A DNA stretch of 6,311 nt from Clostridia bacterium. Its GTDB lineage: Bacteria > Bacillota > Clostridia > Oscillospirales > CAG-272. Position 1 is the stretch's first letter. Every line of letters begins with the position of its first letter. Where the stretch lies: the NCBI GenBank assembly GCA_017466495.1, contig JAFTUB010000243.1, positions 1-6,311 of the forward strand. Reading direction: 5' to 3'. Positions 1 through 6,149 of this stretch are shown one piece after another. The notes beneath the pieces were generated by a model that saw only the letters and a list, made by a program, of their open reading frames with translations, did not search any database and was not told the origin of the DNA. The translations under genes were made by a program, and so were the position numbers.

Positions 1-1
1 C

Positions 2-955
2 CAGGCGGTCAGCAAATGGGAACGGAACGAAACCTATCCGGATGTGACCCTGCTGCCCGCCATTGCCAGCTTCTTTCACATTTCGGTGGATGAGCTGCTG
101 GGGACGGAGGGGATCCGGGAGAGCGAGGAGGTGGCTGCCATCGTTGCGGAATGCGCGGCCCATGATACCCATTATGCCGCCGAACAACTGATCGAAACGG
201 TGGAGGCGGGGCTGAAGCGCTTCCCCAACAATTTTACGCTGTTGTCCTGGTATGTCTACGCTATCCAGAACAAGGATCCGAAAAAGTGCGTGGAAACCTG
301 CCGATACATTTTGGACAACTGCACCGATCAGGGCATCCGCAATTGGGTGCAGTCCACGCTGTGCTACGGTTATTTCAAAAGCGGGAATCGAGAAAAGGCG
401 ATTGCCTGTGCCAGGGAGCTGCCCAGCTATTACGGCACGATGGAGGACACTCTCCGTCATTTCCTGCAGGGTGAGGCGCTGAAAGAGCACATTCAGGATC
501 AGATCGTGGTGAAGCTTGCCTATGAATTTTGGCTTTCGGTGCGCCGGTTGAAAGAGTTTTACGGTCCGGCCGAGCAGATTGCGCTGTTTGAGAAGAGCAA
601 TGCGGTGTACGATGCCATCTATGAGACGGCCGATGTTCCCTTTGTGCTGATGCGGAAGATGCGCAATTACCAGGGGATGGCGGAGGTTTGCCTCAAGCAT
701 GGCATGGAGAAAGAAGCCTTCGTGCATTTACGGGAAGCGGCGGAATGTGCGCGGATCCACGATGCACTTCCCCCTGTGGTGCATTCGGAGGCGCTGCTGT
801 TCAACGTGCATCCCTATGACCGCGACTGGGAGAGCAATACGGATCTTTGCCTGCGGGAAGAGCTGCTCTCCGACCTTGCGCAGGAGGATGAATTCTACGG
901 CGGGGTCAGATCCACCCCGGCGTATGCCGAGCTGGTGGAGCTGCTGCAGGACTGA
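2..955 (+). CDS. XRE-family HTH transcriptional regulator with helical-repeat C-terminal region (5' partial)
   Basis: The reading frame is open from the window edge and the true start lies upstream, so only the end of the DNA-binding domain is visible. The first codons read QAVSKWERNETYPD, followed by a stretch ending in SVDELLG. This is the classic HTH_3/XRE pattern: recognition helix, then the 'PD..LL..IA.FF..S.DELLG' fourth and fifth helices. A GTG at 44 opens the same frame but would cut the HTH, so it is not the start. About 280 residues follow that are rich in amphipathic helices with Tyr/Trp/Leu/Ala spacing suggestive of TPR-like repeats, for example near 230-480. Clostridial regulators of this layout are common; the C-terminal region is thought to sense a ligand, peptide or partner. 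There is no membrane segment. The gene ends 11 nt before a strong terminator hairpin. Its target genes cannot be inferred. Confidence 0.88.
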   Translation, partial: QAVSKWERNETYPDVTLLPAIASFFHISVDELLGTEGIRESEEVAAIVAECAAHDTHYAAEQLIETVEAGLKRFPNNFTLLSWYVYAIQNKDPKKCVETCRYILDNCTDQGIRNWVQSTLCYGYFKSGNREKAIACARELPSYYGTMEDTLRHFLQGEALKEHIQDQIVVKLAYEFWLSVRRLKEFYGPAEQIALFEKSNAVYDAIYETADVPFVLMRKMRNYQGMAEVCLKHGMEKEAFVHLREAAECARIHDALPPVVHSEALLFNVHPYDRDWESNTDLCLREELLSDLAQEDEFYGGVRSTPAYAELVELLQD

Positions 956-966
956 CACCGAAAACC

Positions 967-997
967 AAGGGTGCCGCGCAATGCGCGGCACCCTTTT
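967..997 (+). terminator. Rho-independent terminator after the XRE regulator
   Basis: A perfect 13-bp GC-rich stem (967-979 paired with 983-995, arm AAGGGTGCCGCGC) closes a 3-nt AAT loop and ends in a TTTT run (994-997), starting 11 nt after the stop codon at 955. The stem is the same as that of the hairpin at 1568-1599. Confidence 0.9.
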
Positions 998-998
998 G

Positions 999-1025
999 AC
1001 ATGAAATGGGGACCTGATTTCATGT
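999..1025. promoter_or_regulatory. 9-bp perfect inverted repeat, candidate operator for the downstream HTH gene
   Basis: ACATGAAAT (999-1007) and ATTTCATGT (1017-1025) are exact reverse complements separated by 9 nt. The right arm's last base is the first base of the -35 box of the 1077 gene's promoter. This position suits a repressor or activator site for a dimeric regulator. Autoregulation by the HTH protein at 1077-1499 is an inference. It could alternatively form a weak RNA hairpin in read-through transcripts. Confidence 0.5.
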
Positions 1026-1053
1026 TGAATTTGATCGGCAGCGATGATATAAT
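1025..1053 (+). promoter_or_regulatory. Sigma-A type promoter of the MerR-like gene
   Basis: The -35 box is TTGAAT (1025-1030) and the -10 box is a consensus TATAAT (1048-1053), with a 17-bp spacer. The predicted transcription start is near 1060. That would put the AAGGAGG ribosome binding site (1061-1067) at the very 5' end of the mRNA, giving a leader of only about 17 nt. Confidence 0.8.
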
Positions 1054-1076
1054 GATAAAAAAGGAGGTTTTGCGCG

Positions 1077-1499
1077 ATGTATAAATTAACCGACGTAGCA
1101 CTGATCACCGGTCTGACCGAGAGAACGCTTCGAAGCTATTTGAAAAAGGGCCTGTTGAAGGGGGAAAAGAGGGACGGAGTATGGTTTTTCGGCGAGGAGG
1201 AGGTAAAGGACTTTTTGTCGGCTGAGCCTGTCCGGGCGGCGATGAAGTCCAACCGGAACGCCATCTTCCTGGATTTCTTGAATGGCGCAGGTCGGCATAA
1301 GAATGCCGCGTGCGTGGTGCTCCATTTGCCGGAGGATAATCCGGCGCATGTGGCGGAGTTCTTCTGCCGGGCGGTCAATGAAAGAAATGGACTGGAGATG
1401 CGATTCGACACCATGCGGGGGCTCAATCGCGTTATCCTGGCAGGAGATGTGGAGACGGTCAGCAAGATCCTCTGCGAATACCGGGCAGAGAAAAAATGA
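1077..1499 (+). CDS. MerR/excisionase-like helix-turn-helix protein, 140 aa
   Basis: This is a small predicted cytoplasmic DNA-binding regulator. Residues 2-48 have the MerR/HTH_17 pattern: YKLTDVALITGLTERTLRSY, then a KKGLLKGEKRDGVWFF wing and an acidic helix ending DFL. The domain usually reads a dyad operator as a dimer. Residues 75-138 form an apparent separate domain of alternating hydrophobic strands and helices (AACVVLHLP, then HVAEFFCRAVNE, then NRVILAG, then VETVSKILCEY). It has no effector motif I recognise; a small ligand-binding or dimerisation domain is a guess. Two Cys (97, 133) are far apart and do not form an obvious metal site. The start is ATG at 1077, 9 nt after AAGGAGG (1061-1067), and the gene has its own promoter. 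It is monocistronic, closed by terminator hairpins on both sides. The inverted repeat at 999-1025 is a plausible autoregulatory site. Confidence 0.85.
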   Translation: MYKLTDVALITGLTERTLRSYLKKGLLKGEKRDGVWFFGEEEVKDFLSAEPVRAAMKSNRNAIFLDFLNGAGRHKNAACVVLHLPEDNPAHVAEFFCRAVNERNGLEMRFDTMRGLNRVILAGDVETVSKILCEYRAEKK

Positions 1500-1567
1500 C
1501 CGCCGGACAATGAGAGGAATGTGTACCTTGCCGAGGTGGAGATTCTGCCTGTTGAAGGGGTGACCCC

Positions 1568-1599
1568 AAAGGGTGCCGCGCATTGCGCGGCACCCTTTT
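1568..1599. terminator. Terminator hairpin between convergent genes, near-copy of the hairpin at 967
   Basis: A perfect 14-bp stem (1568-1581 with 1585-1598) closes an ATT loop and is followed by TTTTA on the plus strand. It serves the HTH gene ending at 1499. It also lies 8 nt beyond the stop of the minus-strand DUF6440 gene, where the A-run at 1568-1570 gives only three U, so termination in that direction should be weaker. Confidence 0.88.
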
Positions 1600-1606
1600 A
1601 TAGACT

Positions 1607-1795
1607 TTATTTTTCGATTTCTGCCATGGGGGTGATGACCACCTTGCCGTCCTGATCGAGCAGGGGCGTCAGGCCGCCGGAGTAGCCGCTTTGGTGGTAG
1701 ATGTAGTTCACGCCGGTGAGGCGGTCCACCCAGATCTCGGTGGTAGTCAGCGCTCCCTGGGTGTAGATTTTGATGAATCTTTCGGTTTTGGCCAT
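1607..1795 (-). CDS. DUF6440 family protein, 62 aa
   Basis: This is a short soluble protein of unknown function. It shows the hallmark of DUF6440 proteins of Firmicutes: an IWVDRLTGVNYIYH strand region (residues 21-34), then GYSGGLTPLLDQDGK (37-51), and a short charged tail. The length is typical of the family. There is no signal peptide, membrane segment or catalytic motif. The ATG at 1795-1793 is preceded by AAGGAGA (1809-1803 on the minus strand), seven nt upstream. It lies 33 nt downstream of the siroheme reductase gene on the same strand with no terminator between them, so co-transcription is likely. It ends close to the terminator at 1568-1599. A role in the reductase pathway is not supported by anything except this position; DUF6440 genes may occur in many contexts. 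Confidence 0.83.
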   Translation of the reverse strand: MAKTERFIKIYTQGALTTTEIWVDRLTGVNYIYHQSGYSGGLTPLLDQDGKVVITPMAEIEK

Positions 1796-1828
1796 GGTGT
1801 GTTCTCCTTGATGGTTTGTTTTTTGACG

Positions 1829-2764
1829 TTACGCCTCCCGCTCCCGCAGGGGCAGAGCGAGGATCTCTTCTTTGCGGCTCAGCAGATCGCCGGCATCCAG
1901 GGCTGCTTCCAGGGCCTCGGTACCAAGGCGGTCGACGGCGGCACCGAGACGTTCACCGCGGTAGCCGTTTTCCTTGTACCACAGCATGACGCTCTCCACC
2001 ACATCGGGAATTTCTTCCGGCGTGAAAACGCGGTTGAGGCGGGTACCCATGCGCTGGGTTTTGCCCCATGTACCGCCCACAAAGACGCGGCAGACCGAGC
2101 CGGCTTCACGGGGTACGGCGCCGAAGGGACACTTGCCCACGCAGACACCGCAGTGGGTGCATTTGTCGGCATCAATGACGGCCCGGCCGTCGGTGAGGGT
2201 GACGGCGCGGGAGGGGCAGGCGATCTGGACAGCGCAGGTCTTACAGCCGCGGCAGAGGGATGCATCAAAGGAGAAGGCGCGGGCGCCCTCGATGCCTACA
2301 TCGTTGAGACTGGGCTTCATGCAGCTGTTGGGACAGCCACCGACACCGATTTTGAATTTATGGGGAAGCTTGACATCCCGCATCCCGATATAGAATCGGT
2401 CGAACAGGGTATTGGCCATGGCGCGGGTGTCAATATTGCCGTAGACACAGGTGGTTCCCTTGCAGGCGGTGATGGGGCGGACCTTGGCACCGGTCCCACC
2501 GAAATGGAGTCCGCGCTCTGCCATGAAGGCCTCGGCGGCGGGGATCTGCTCGAAGGGAATGCCGGGAATCTCGGCGGCCAGGCGGGCGGTGAAGATCACC
2601 TCTCCGCTGCCAAACTTTTCGGCGCACTCGGCGATGGTGTGAAGCTGATCGGGGGTGAACAGGCCGGCGACGGTGACGACTCTGCCCGAGAAGCACTCGG
2701 TGCCCCGATTGCGGAGAAATCCTCTCCCTTTAACTGCGGCGATTTGCTCTGCACAAAGACTCAT
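1829..2764 (-). CDS. Siroheme/4Fe-4S sulfite or nitrite reductase with ferredoxin domain (AsrC-like), 311 aa
   Basis: This is a predicted cytoplasmic six-electron reductase of the sulfite/nitrite reductase superfamily in its small single-unit form. Residues about 25-95 match the ferredoxin-like half domain (NIR_SIR_ferr: VVTVAGLFTPDQL, then an RLAAEIPGIP stretch). The siroheme-4Fe4S binding part carries CKGTTC (C101, C106) and CPNSC (C144, C148) in the GGCPNSCMKPSLNDVGIEG segment. A ferredoxin insert follows with two Cys clusters: C171/C174/C177/C183 and C202/C205/C208/C212-Pro. This order resembles anaerobic sulfite reductase subunit C. No AsrA or AsrB electron-input subunit is in the window, so the donor is unknown. 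Nitrite cannot be excluded as substrate. ATG at 2764-2762 follows GGAGG (2774-2770). The gene is transcribed from the divergent promoter region at 2781-2838, opposite the ABC transporter operon, and probably together with the DUF6440 gene. Confidence 0.87.
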   Translation of the reverse strand: MSLCAEQIAAVKGRGFLRNRGTECFSGRVVTVAGLFTPDQLHTIAECAEKFGSGEVIFTARLAAEIPGIPFEQIPAAEAFMAERGLHFGGTGAKVRPITACKGTTCVYGNIDTRAMANTLFDRFYIGMRDVKLPHKFKIGVGGCPNSCMKPSLNDVGIEGARAFSFDASLCRGCKTCAVQIACPSRAVTLTDGRAVIDADKCTHCGVCVGKCPFGAVPREAGSVCRVFVGGTWGKTQRMGTRLNRVFTPEEIPDVVESVMLWYKENGYRGERLGAAVDRLGTEALEAALDAGDLLSRKEEILALPLREREA

Positions 2765-2780
2765 ATTTACCTCCGTTTGG

Positions 2781-2809
2781 TTGACATAAAAATGGATGTA
2801 TGTTATAAT
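2781..2809 (+). promoter_or_regulatory. Consensus sigma-A promoter (plus strand) for the ABC transporter operon
   Basis: TTGACA (2781-2786) and TATAAT (2804-2809) are both exact consensus boxes with a 17-bp spacer. TGT at 2801-2803 adds an extended -10 element. Predicted start is near 2816. The leader to the GTG at 2867 would be about 50 nt, too short for a cobalamin riboswitch, and no such fold is evident. Confidence 0.87.
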
Positions 2810-2819
2810 ATTTTAACAT
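2800..2819. promoter_or_regulatory. Dyad spanning both -10 boxes of the divergent promoters
   Basis: ATGTTA (2800-2805) and TAACAT (2814-2819) are exact inverted repeats around 2809.5, and the two TTGACA boxes (2781-2786 and 2833-2838) share the same centre. Part of this symmetry follows simply from two extended -10 elements placed back to back. A regulator binding here would block both promoters, but the half-sites do not fit the Rex (TTGTTAA-N4) or Fur patterns that I compared. Confidence 0.5.
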
Positions 2820-2838
2820 TTTATGTACGCGATGTCAA
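2810..2838 (-). promoter_or_regulatory. Sigma-A promoter (minus strand) for the siroheme reductase gene
   Basis: On the minus strand the -35 box is a consensus TTGACA (2838-2833) and the -10 box is TAAAAT (2815-2810), with a 17-bp spacer. The TGT just upstream of the -10 makes an extended -10 element. Predicted start is near 2803, giving a leader of about 39 nt before the ATG at 2764. Confidence 0.82.
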
Positions 2839-2866
2839 TGATTTTGCGGGATTTGGAGGTGGGGTT

Positions 2867-3823
2867 GTGGGAAGCAATCGGGTTTGCCGTGTTTGTGCCG
2901 GCGTGATGCTATTGATGCTGATCTCGGCGCTTTTGGCCGCCTGCGGCGGCGGAGCTGATCGATCTGCGTTTGCGGCGGCGGAGTTTACCGATGATCTGGG
3001 ACGGCAGGTTGTCCTGCCCCGACGGCCGACGCGGGTGGCGGCGCTGTTGGGTAGTTTCGCCGATGTGTGGCTGCTTTCGGGGGGCGAGATCTGCGCCGCG
3101 CCGGAGGATGCTGCCGCTGATTTCGGTCTTGATCTTTCCGGTGCCGTGCATCTCGGGGGAGCCCATTCCCCAAATCTTGAGGCGCTCCTGTCCGCCGATC
3201 CCGATTTTGTGCTGGCCAGCGCTTCCACCGCCGCTCATGTGGAGATGCAGGCGGTGCTTGAGAATGTGGGCATCCCTGTGGCATACTTTGACGTGGACTG
3301 CTTTGGGGACTACCTGGATATGCTGAAGATCTGCACCGAAATCACGGGAAGAGCGGATCTGTACGAACAGAACGGCCTGGCCCTTCAGGCGCGGATCGAA
3401 GCGATCCGCGACGCGGTGAATGCCGGCCTTCCCGGGGATGAAAAACGGACGGTGCTTCTGCTTCGCGCTTCCTCCGGCACGGTGAAAGCGAAGGGGAGCG
3501 AGGGCACGATTTTGGGGGAGATGCTGGCAGACCTTGGCTGCATCAACATTGCCGACAGCGATGGAATGCTGCTGGAATCCCTGAGTGTGGAGAGCGTGAT
3601 TCGTCGGGAGCCTTACCGGATTTTCGTGGTGACCATGGGAAGCGACACCGCGCAGGCCATGGAAAATCTCTCCCGCATGATGGATGCGAATCCTGCATGG
3701 GGACAGCTGGATGCGGTGAAAAACGGTCGGCTTCATGTGATGGACCGGCGGCTGTTCAATATCAAACCGAATGGGAAATGGGCAGAGGCTTATGAAAAAC
3801 TCAAAGATATTTTGCTCGGATAA
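2867..3823 (+). CDS. Metal-chelate/cobalamin-class ABC transporter substrate-binding lipoprotein, 318 aa
   Basis: This is the extracytoplasmic, lipid-anchored receptor of the importer encoded by the next two genes. The start is taken as GTG at 2867, six nt after GGAGGT (2855-2860) and downstream of the consensus promoter. The open frame extends far upstream, but that part runs antisense through the reductase gene. Residues 1-26 form a lipoprotein signal: basic N-terminus, hydrophobic VMLLMLISALL, lipobox LAAC with Cys26, then a GGGADRS linker. Residues 40-72 (FTDDLGRQVVLPRRPTRVAA onward) and HSPNLEALLSADPDFVLAS (100-118) are typical of the periplasmic-binding-protein family PF01497 (BtuF/FhuD/FecB type). 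The segment LSVESVIRREPYRIFVV (239-255) starts the second lobe. The C-terminus NIKPNGKWAEAYEKL is also family-like. The ligand (siderophore, heme, cobalamin or another chelate) cannot be told from sequence. Confidence 0.88.
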   Translation: MGSNRVCRVCAGVMLLMLISALLAACGGGADRSAFAAAEFTDDLGRQVVLPRRPTRVAALLGSFADVWLLSGGEICAAPEDAAADFGLDLSGAVHLGGAHSPNLEALLSADPDFVLASASTAAHVEMQAVLENVGIPVAYFDVDCFGDYLDMLKICTEITGRADLYEQNGLALQARIEAIRDAVNAGLPGDEKRTVLLLRASSGTVKAKGSEGTILGEMLADLGCINIADSDGMLLESLSVESVIRREPYRIFVVTMGSDTAQAMENLSRMMDANPAWGQLDAVKNGRLHVMDRRLFNIKPNGKWAEAYEKLKDILLG

Positions 3824-4811
3824 GGTGCGGATCGGCCGGCTGTATTTGGTCGGCGGGCTTTTGTTTGCCGCCGCGCTGGTTCTGGGCGTTTCGGTAGGGA
3901 GCACACCCCTCTCCCCGGGCGAGGTGATGGGTGCCTTCCGGGATGGATTTGATTCCTCGGCGGGGGCACGGATCTTCGCCTACGTTCGTCTGCCCCGCAC
4001 TCTGGCAGCTCTGATCTGTGGGGGTGCACTGGCGGCGGCTGGTGCGGTGATCCAAAACGTGCTGGCCAATCCGCTGGCCTCCCCGGGGATCATTGGCGTA
4101 AATGCGGGGGCGGGACTGGCGGTGACGGTATGCACCGCGCTGGGGCTTTTCGGGGGCTGGCAGATGTCCCTCTTTGCCTTTGTCGGCGCATTTGCGGCGG
4201 TGATGGCGGTGAGCCTGGGGGCAAAACGCTGGGGCGGCACCCGGGGGACGCTGATTTTGATGGGCGTTGCCCTCAACAGCCTTTTCGGGGCCATGTCGGA
4301 CACGGTGGTTACCCTGATGCCCGAGGTGGGAGTCATGCGCAATGACTTCCGCGTGGGGGAATTTTCCGCCGTGACCTACGGTCGGCTGATTCCCGCCGCA
4401 GTGATGATCGTCCTTGCCCTGGGGGGCCTGCTCTCCCTGCACAATGGGCTGGATGTACTGACCCTGGGAGAGGAGACTGCCGCAGGGCTGGGCATGAACA
4501 CCGGCCTGATGCGGACGGTGTTTCTGCTCCTGGCAGCCCTGCTGGCGGGGTGCGCCGTCAGCCTGGCAGGGCTGCTGTCCTTTGTGGGGCTGATGGTACC
4601 TCACGCGGTCCGTCGGCTGTCGGGGGGCCGTGGGCTTCATCTGCTGGGGCTTAGCGCTCTGTTCGGCGGAGCCTTCGTTTGCCTGTGCGATACGGCGGCG
4701 CGGACGGCTTTCGCCCCCTATGAGATCCCCGTGGGGATCATCATGGCCTTCCTGGGCGCGCCCTTCTTTTTGTGGATCCTGTTCCGTCGAAAGGGGGAGC
4801 CGGAGATATGA
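3792..4811 (+). CDS. FecCD/BtuC-family iron-chelate/cobalamin ABC transporter permease, about 339 aa
   Basis: This is the polytopic membrane subunit, probably a homodimer as in BtuCD. Counting from ATG 3792, it shows RLPRTLAALICGGALAAAGA (66-85), QNVLANPLASPGIIGVNAGAG (88-108), LAGLLSFVGLMVPHAVRR (258-275) with the coupling-helix region next to the ATPase, and EIPVGIIMAFLGAPFFLWIL (311-330). All are hallmark FecCD segments. Hydrophobic stretches fit about ten helices, and the length is normal. Start choice is uncertain. ATG 3792 has AGAGG only 3 nt upstream and overlaps the receptor gene by 32 bp. ATG 3771 lacks a Shine-Dalgarno. GTG 3825 sits just after the receptor stop with a weak GGATAAGG. 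The stop overlaps the ATPase start as ATGA. Confidence 0.93.
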   Translation: MKNSKIFCSDKVRIGRLYLVGGLLFAAALVLGVSVGSTPLSPGEVMGAFRDGFDSSAGARIFAYVRLPRTLAALICGGALAAAGAVIQNVLANPLASPGIIGVNAGAGLAVTVCTALGLFGGWQMSLFAFVGAFAAVMAVSLGAKRWGGTRGTLILMGVALNSLFGAMSDTVVTLMPEVGVMRNDFRVGEFSAVTYGRLIPAAVMIVLALGGLLSLHNGLDVLTLGEETAAGLGMNTGLMRTVFLLLAALLAGCAVSLAGLLSFVGLMVPHAVRRLSGGRGLHLLGLSALFGGAFVCLCDTAARTAFAPYEIPVGIIMAFLGAPFFLWILFRRKGEPEI

Positions 4812-5563
4812 TCGAGCTCAAAAATCTATCGGCGGGCTACGGCGGGAACCCTGTGATCCGCGGGATCTCTGCCGTCTTTGTCCCCGGTGAGGTGGTTGGG
4901 GTCATCGGTCCCAACGGGGCGGGGAAGAGCACCCTGCTCAAGGCTATCCGCGGGATGATCCCGTCCCTTGGCGGCGAGGTTTACCTGGACGGAGAGCATA
5001 TTGCCGCCATGGGCCGGAGCGAGCTGGCGCGGCGGGCGGCATATCTGTCCCAGGCCCGGCGCTGTCCCGACATGACGGTGGAGCAGACGGTGCTTCACGG
5101 CCGCTTCCCCCACCTGCGCTATCCCCACACCTACCGGGATGCCGATCGGCGCATGGCCCGGGCTGCCATGGAGAAGATGGATATCCTTGCCCTGGCCGGC
5201 CGGCCCATGTCCACCCTCTCAGGGGGAATGCGGCAGAAGGTGTACATCGCTATGGCGCTGGCCCAGGATACGCCGTATATTTTGTTTGACGAGCCTACCG
5301 TTCATCTGGATATTACCTATCAGCTTGCCTTGATGCGAATGATGCGCACCCTTGCCGGAGAGGGGCGGGGAATTGTTGCGGTGATGCACGATCTGCCCAT
5401 GGCCATGACTTTCTCGGATCGGATTTTGGTGATGCAGGACGGCGGGGCGGTGTGCATGGGGCGGCCGGAGGAGATCTGCCGGGGTGATGTGATTCCCCGG
5501 GTGTTTGGGGTAACGGTGGAACGTTTCCCCGACGGGAAAGAATATCGCTATCGTATGGAATAA
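4808..5563 (+). CDS. FecE/BtuD-type ABC transporter ATP-binding protein, 251 aa
   Basis: This is the cytoplasmic nucleotide-binding subunit powering the importer. Visible motifs are Walker A GPNGAGKST (34-42), Q-loop Gln82 in YLSQ, signature LSGGM (137-141, with Met in place of the usual Gln), Walker B YILFDE (157-162) with catalytic Glu162, D-loop HLD (166-168), and switch His194 in MHD. All are intact, so the protein should be active. The size is usual for the FecE/BtuD class. ATG 4808 is chosen because it starts the MIELKNLSAGYGG strand normal for the family and overlaps the permease stop (ATGA, translational coupling). An in-frame ATG at 4772 would add 12 unusual residues and lies deep in the permease gene. 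The next gene begins 10 nt after the stop. Confidence 0.94.
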   Translation: MIELKNLSAGYGGNPVIRGISAVFVPGEVVGVIGPNGAGKSTLLKAIRGMIPSLGGEVYLDGEHIAAMGRSELARRAAYLSQARRCPDMTVEQTVLHGRFPHLRYPHTYRDADRRMARAAMEKMDILALAGRPMSTLSGGMRQKVYIAMALAQDTPYILFDEPTVHLDITYQLALMRMMRTLAGEGRGIVAVMHDLPMAMTFSDRILVMQDGGAVCMGRPEEICRGDVIPRVFGVTVERFPDGKEYRYRME

Positions 5564-5573
5564 GGAGGATGCT

Positions 5574-6149
5574 GTGAAACAACTGGGAAAACTGTTTTTG
5601 ACCATGCTCAAAATCGGGCTGTTTACCTTTGGCGGGGGATATGCCATGCTTGCCCTGCTGGAGAATGAATTCGTGGCAAAGAAAAAATGGGTCGACGGGG
5701 AGGAATTCCTGGACATGGTGGCCATTGCCGAGTCCACCCCCGTTCCCATTGCTATCAATGCCGCCACCTACATCGGCTATCGGCTGGTGGGATTTTGGGG
5801 CTCCCTTGCGGCTACGGTGGGGGTGTGCATTCCTTCCTTTGTCATTATTTTCGGGATCTCTCTCTTCTTTGATGCCTTTCTGTCCCTGACTCTGGTGGCC
5901 AACGCCTTCCGCGGAATTCAGGTCTGCGTGATCTACCTCATTTTCTCGGCGGGGGTGAAGATGTTCCGCGGCATCAAAAAGACGCCCTTTAATCTGACCG
6001 TATTCTTCGGAACGGTGGGAGTTATGGTGGCGGTGTCGGTGTTTGCCGTGCGATTCTCCGCCATCTGGTGTGTGCTGCTCTGCGGTGCCCTTGGGGTGAT
6101 GCTCTACCTGATCGGTCTTCTGCGCCGGGGAAAGGGGGAGGGGAAATGA
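5574..6149 (+). CDS. Short-chain chromate transporter (CHR) family protein, first of a pair, 191 aa
   Basis: This is a membrane protein equal to one half of a long ChrA. Short CHR proteins usually occur as tandem genes whose products act together. Residues 14-25 (IGLFTFGGGYAM) and 50-62 (AIAESTPVPIAIN) are the family's two N-terminal signature blocks, followed by YIGYRLVGFWGSLAATVG and several hydrophobic helices (about 75-95, 105-130, 140-180). Its block reads P56-V57-P58, where many homologues have PGP; the partner gene keeps PG. The GTG start at 5574 is supported by AAGGAGG (5562-5568), which overlaps the ATPase stop codon. The gene shares ATGA with its partner. Family members export chromate or may move other oxyanions such as sulfate. 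The actual substrate here is unknown, and inclusion in an importer operon is notable. Confidence 0.9.
   Translation: MKQLGKLFLTMLKIGLFTFGGGYAMLALLENEFVAKKKWVDGEEFLDMVAIAESTPVPIAINAATYIGYRLVGFWGSLAATVGVCIPSFVIIFGISLFFDAFLSLTLVANAFRGIQVCVIYLIFSAGVKMFRGIKKTPFNLTVFFGTVGVMVAVSVFAVRFSAIWCVLLCGALGVMLYLIGLLRRGKGEGK

Noticed and set aside
1510..1563. Possible 17-codon small ORF between the MerR-like gene and the terminator
   Set aside because: There is no convincing Shine-Dalgarno sequence or conserved feature, and chance short ORFs of this size are common.
2800..2819. Rex, FNR/CRP or Fur operator in the divergent promoter region
   Set aside because: Half-site spacing (ATGTTA-N8-TAACAT) does not fit the Rex N4 or FNR N4 patterns, the match to the Fur 7-1-7 pattern is poor, and the dyad is partly explained by two back-to-back extended -10 elements.
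1691..2866. Long plus-strand open frame continuous with the substrate-binding protein, giving an apparent 710-aa protein
   Set aside because: The upstream part is antisense to the well-supported reductase gene, is low-complexity Gly/Ala-rich, and precedes the consensus promoter, the ribosome binding site and the lipoprotein signal at 2867.
2816..2866. Cobalamin riboswitch ahead of the ABC importer
   Set aside because: The leader is only about 50 nt and contains no recognisable B12-box; a cobalamin riboswitch needs far more sequence.
2909..3904. 331-aa minus-strand open frame opposite the substrate-binding protein
   Set aside because: It is the antisense shadow of a high-GC gene, with a His/Arg/Gln-rich composition and no recognisable domain; the plus strand has clear family motifs.
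3801..4640. 279-aa minus-strand open frame opposite the permease
   Set aside because: It is extremely rich in Gln/His/Pro, as expected for the complement of hydrophobic membrane-protein codons, and has no start context.
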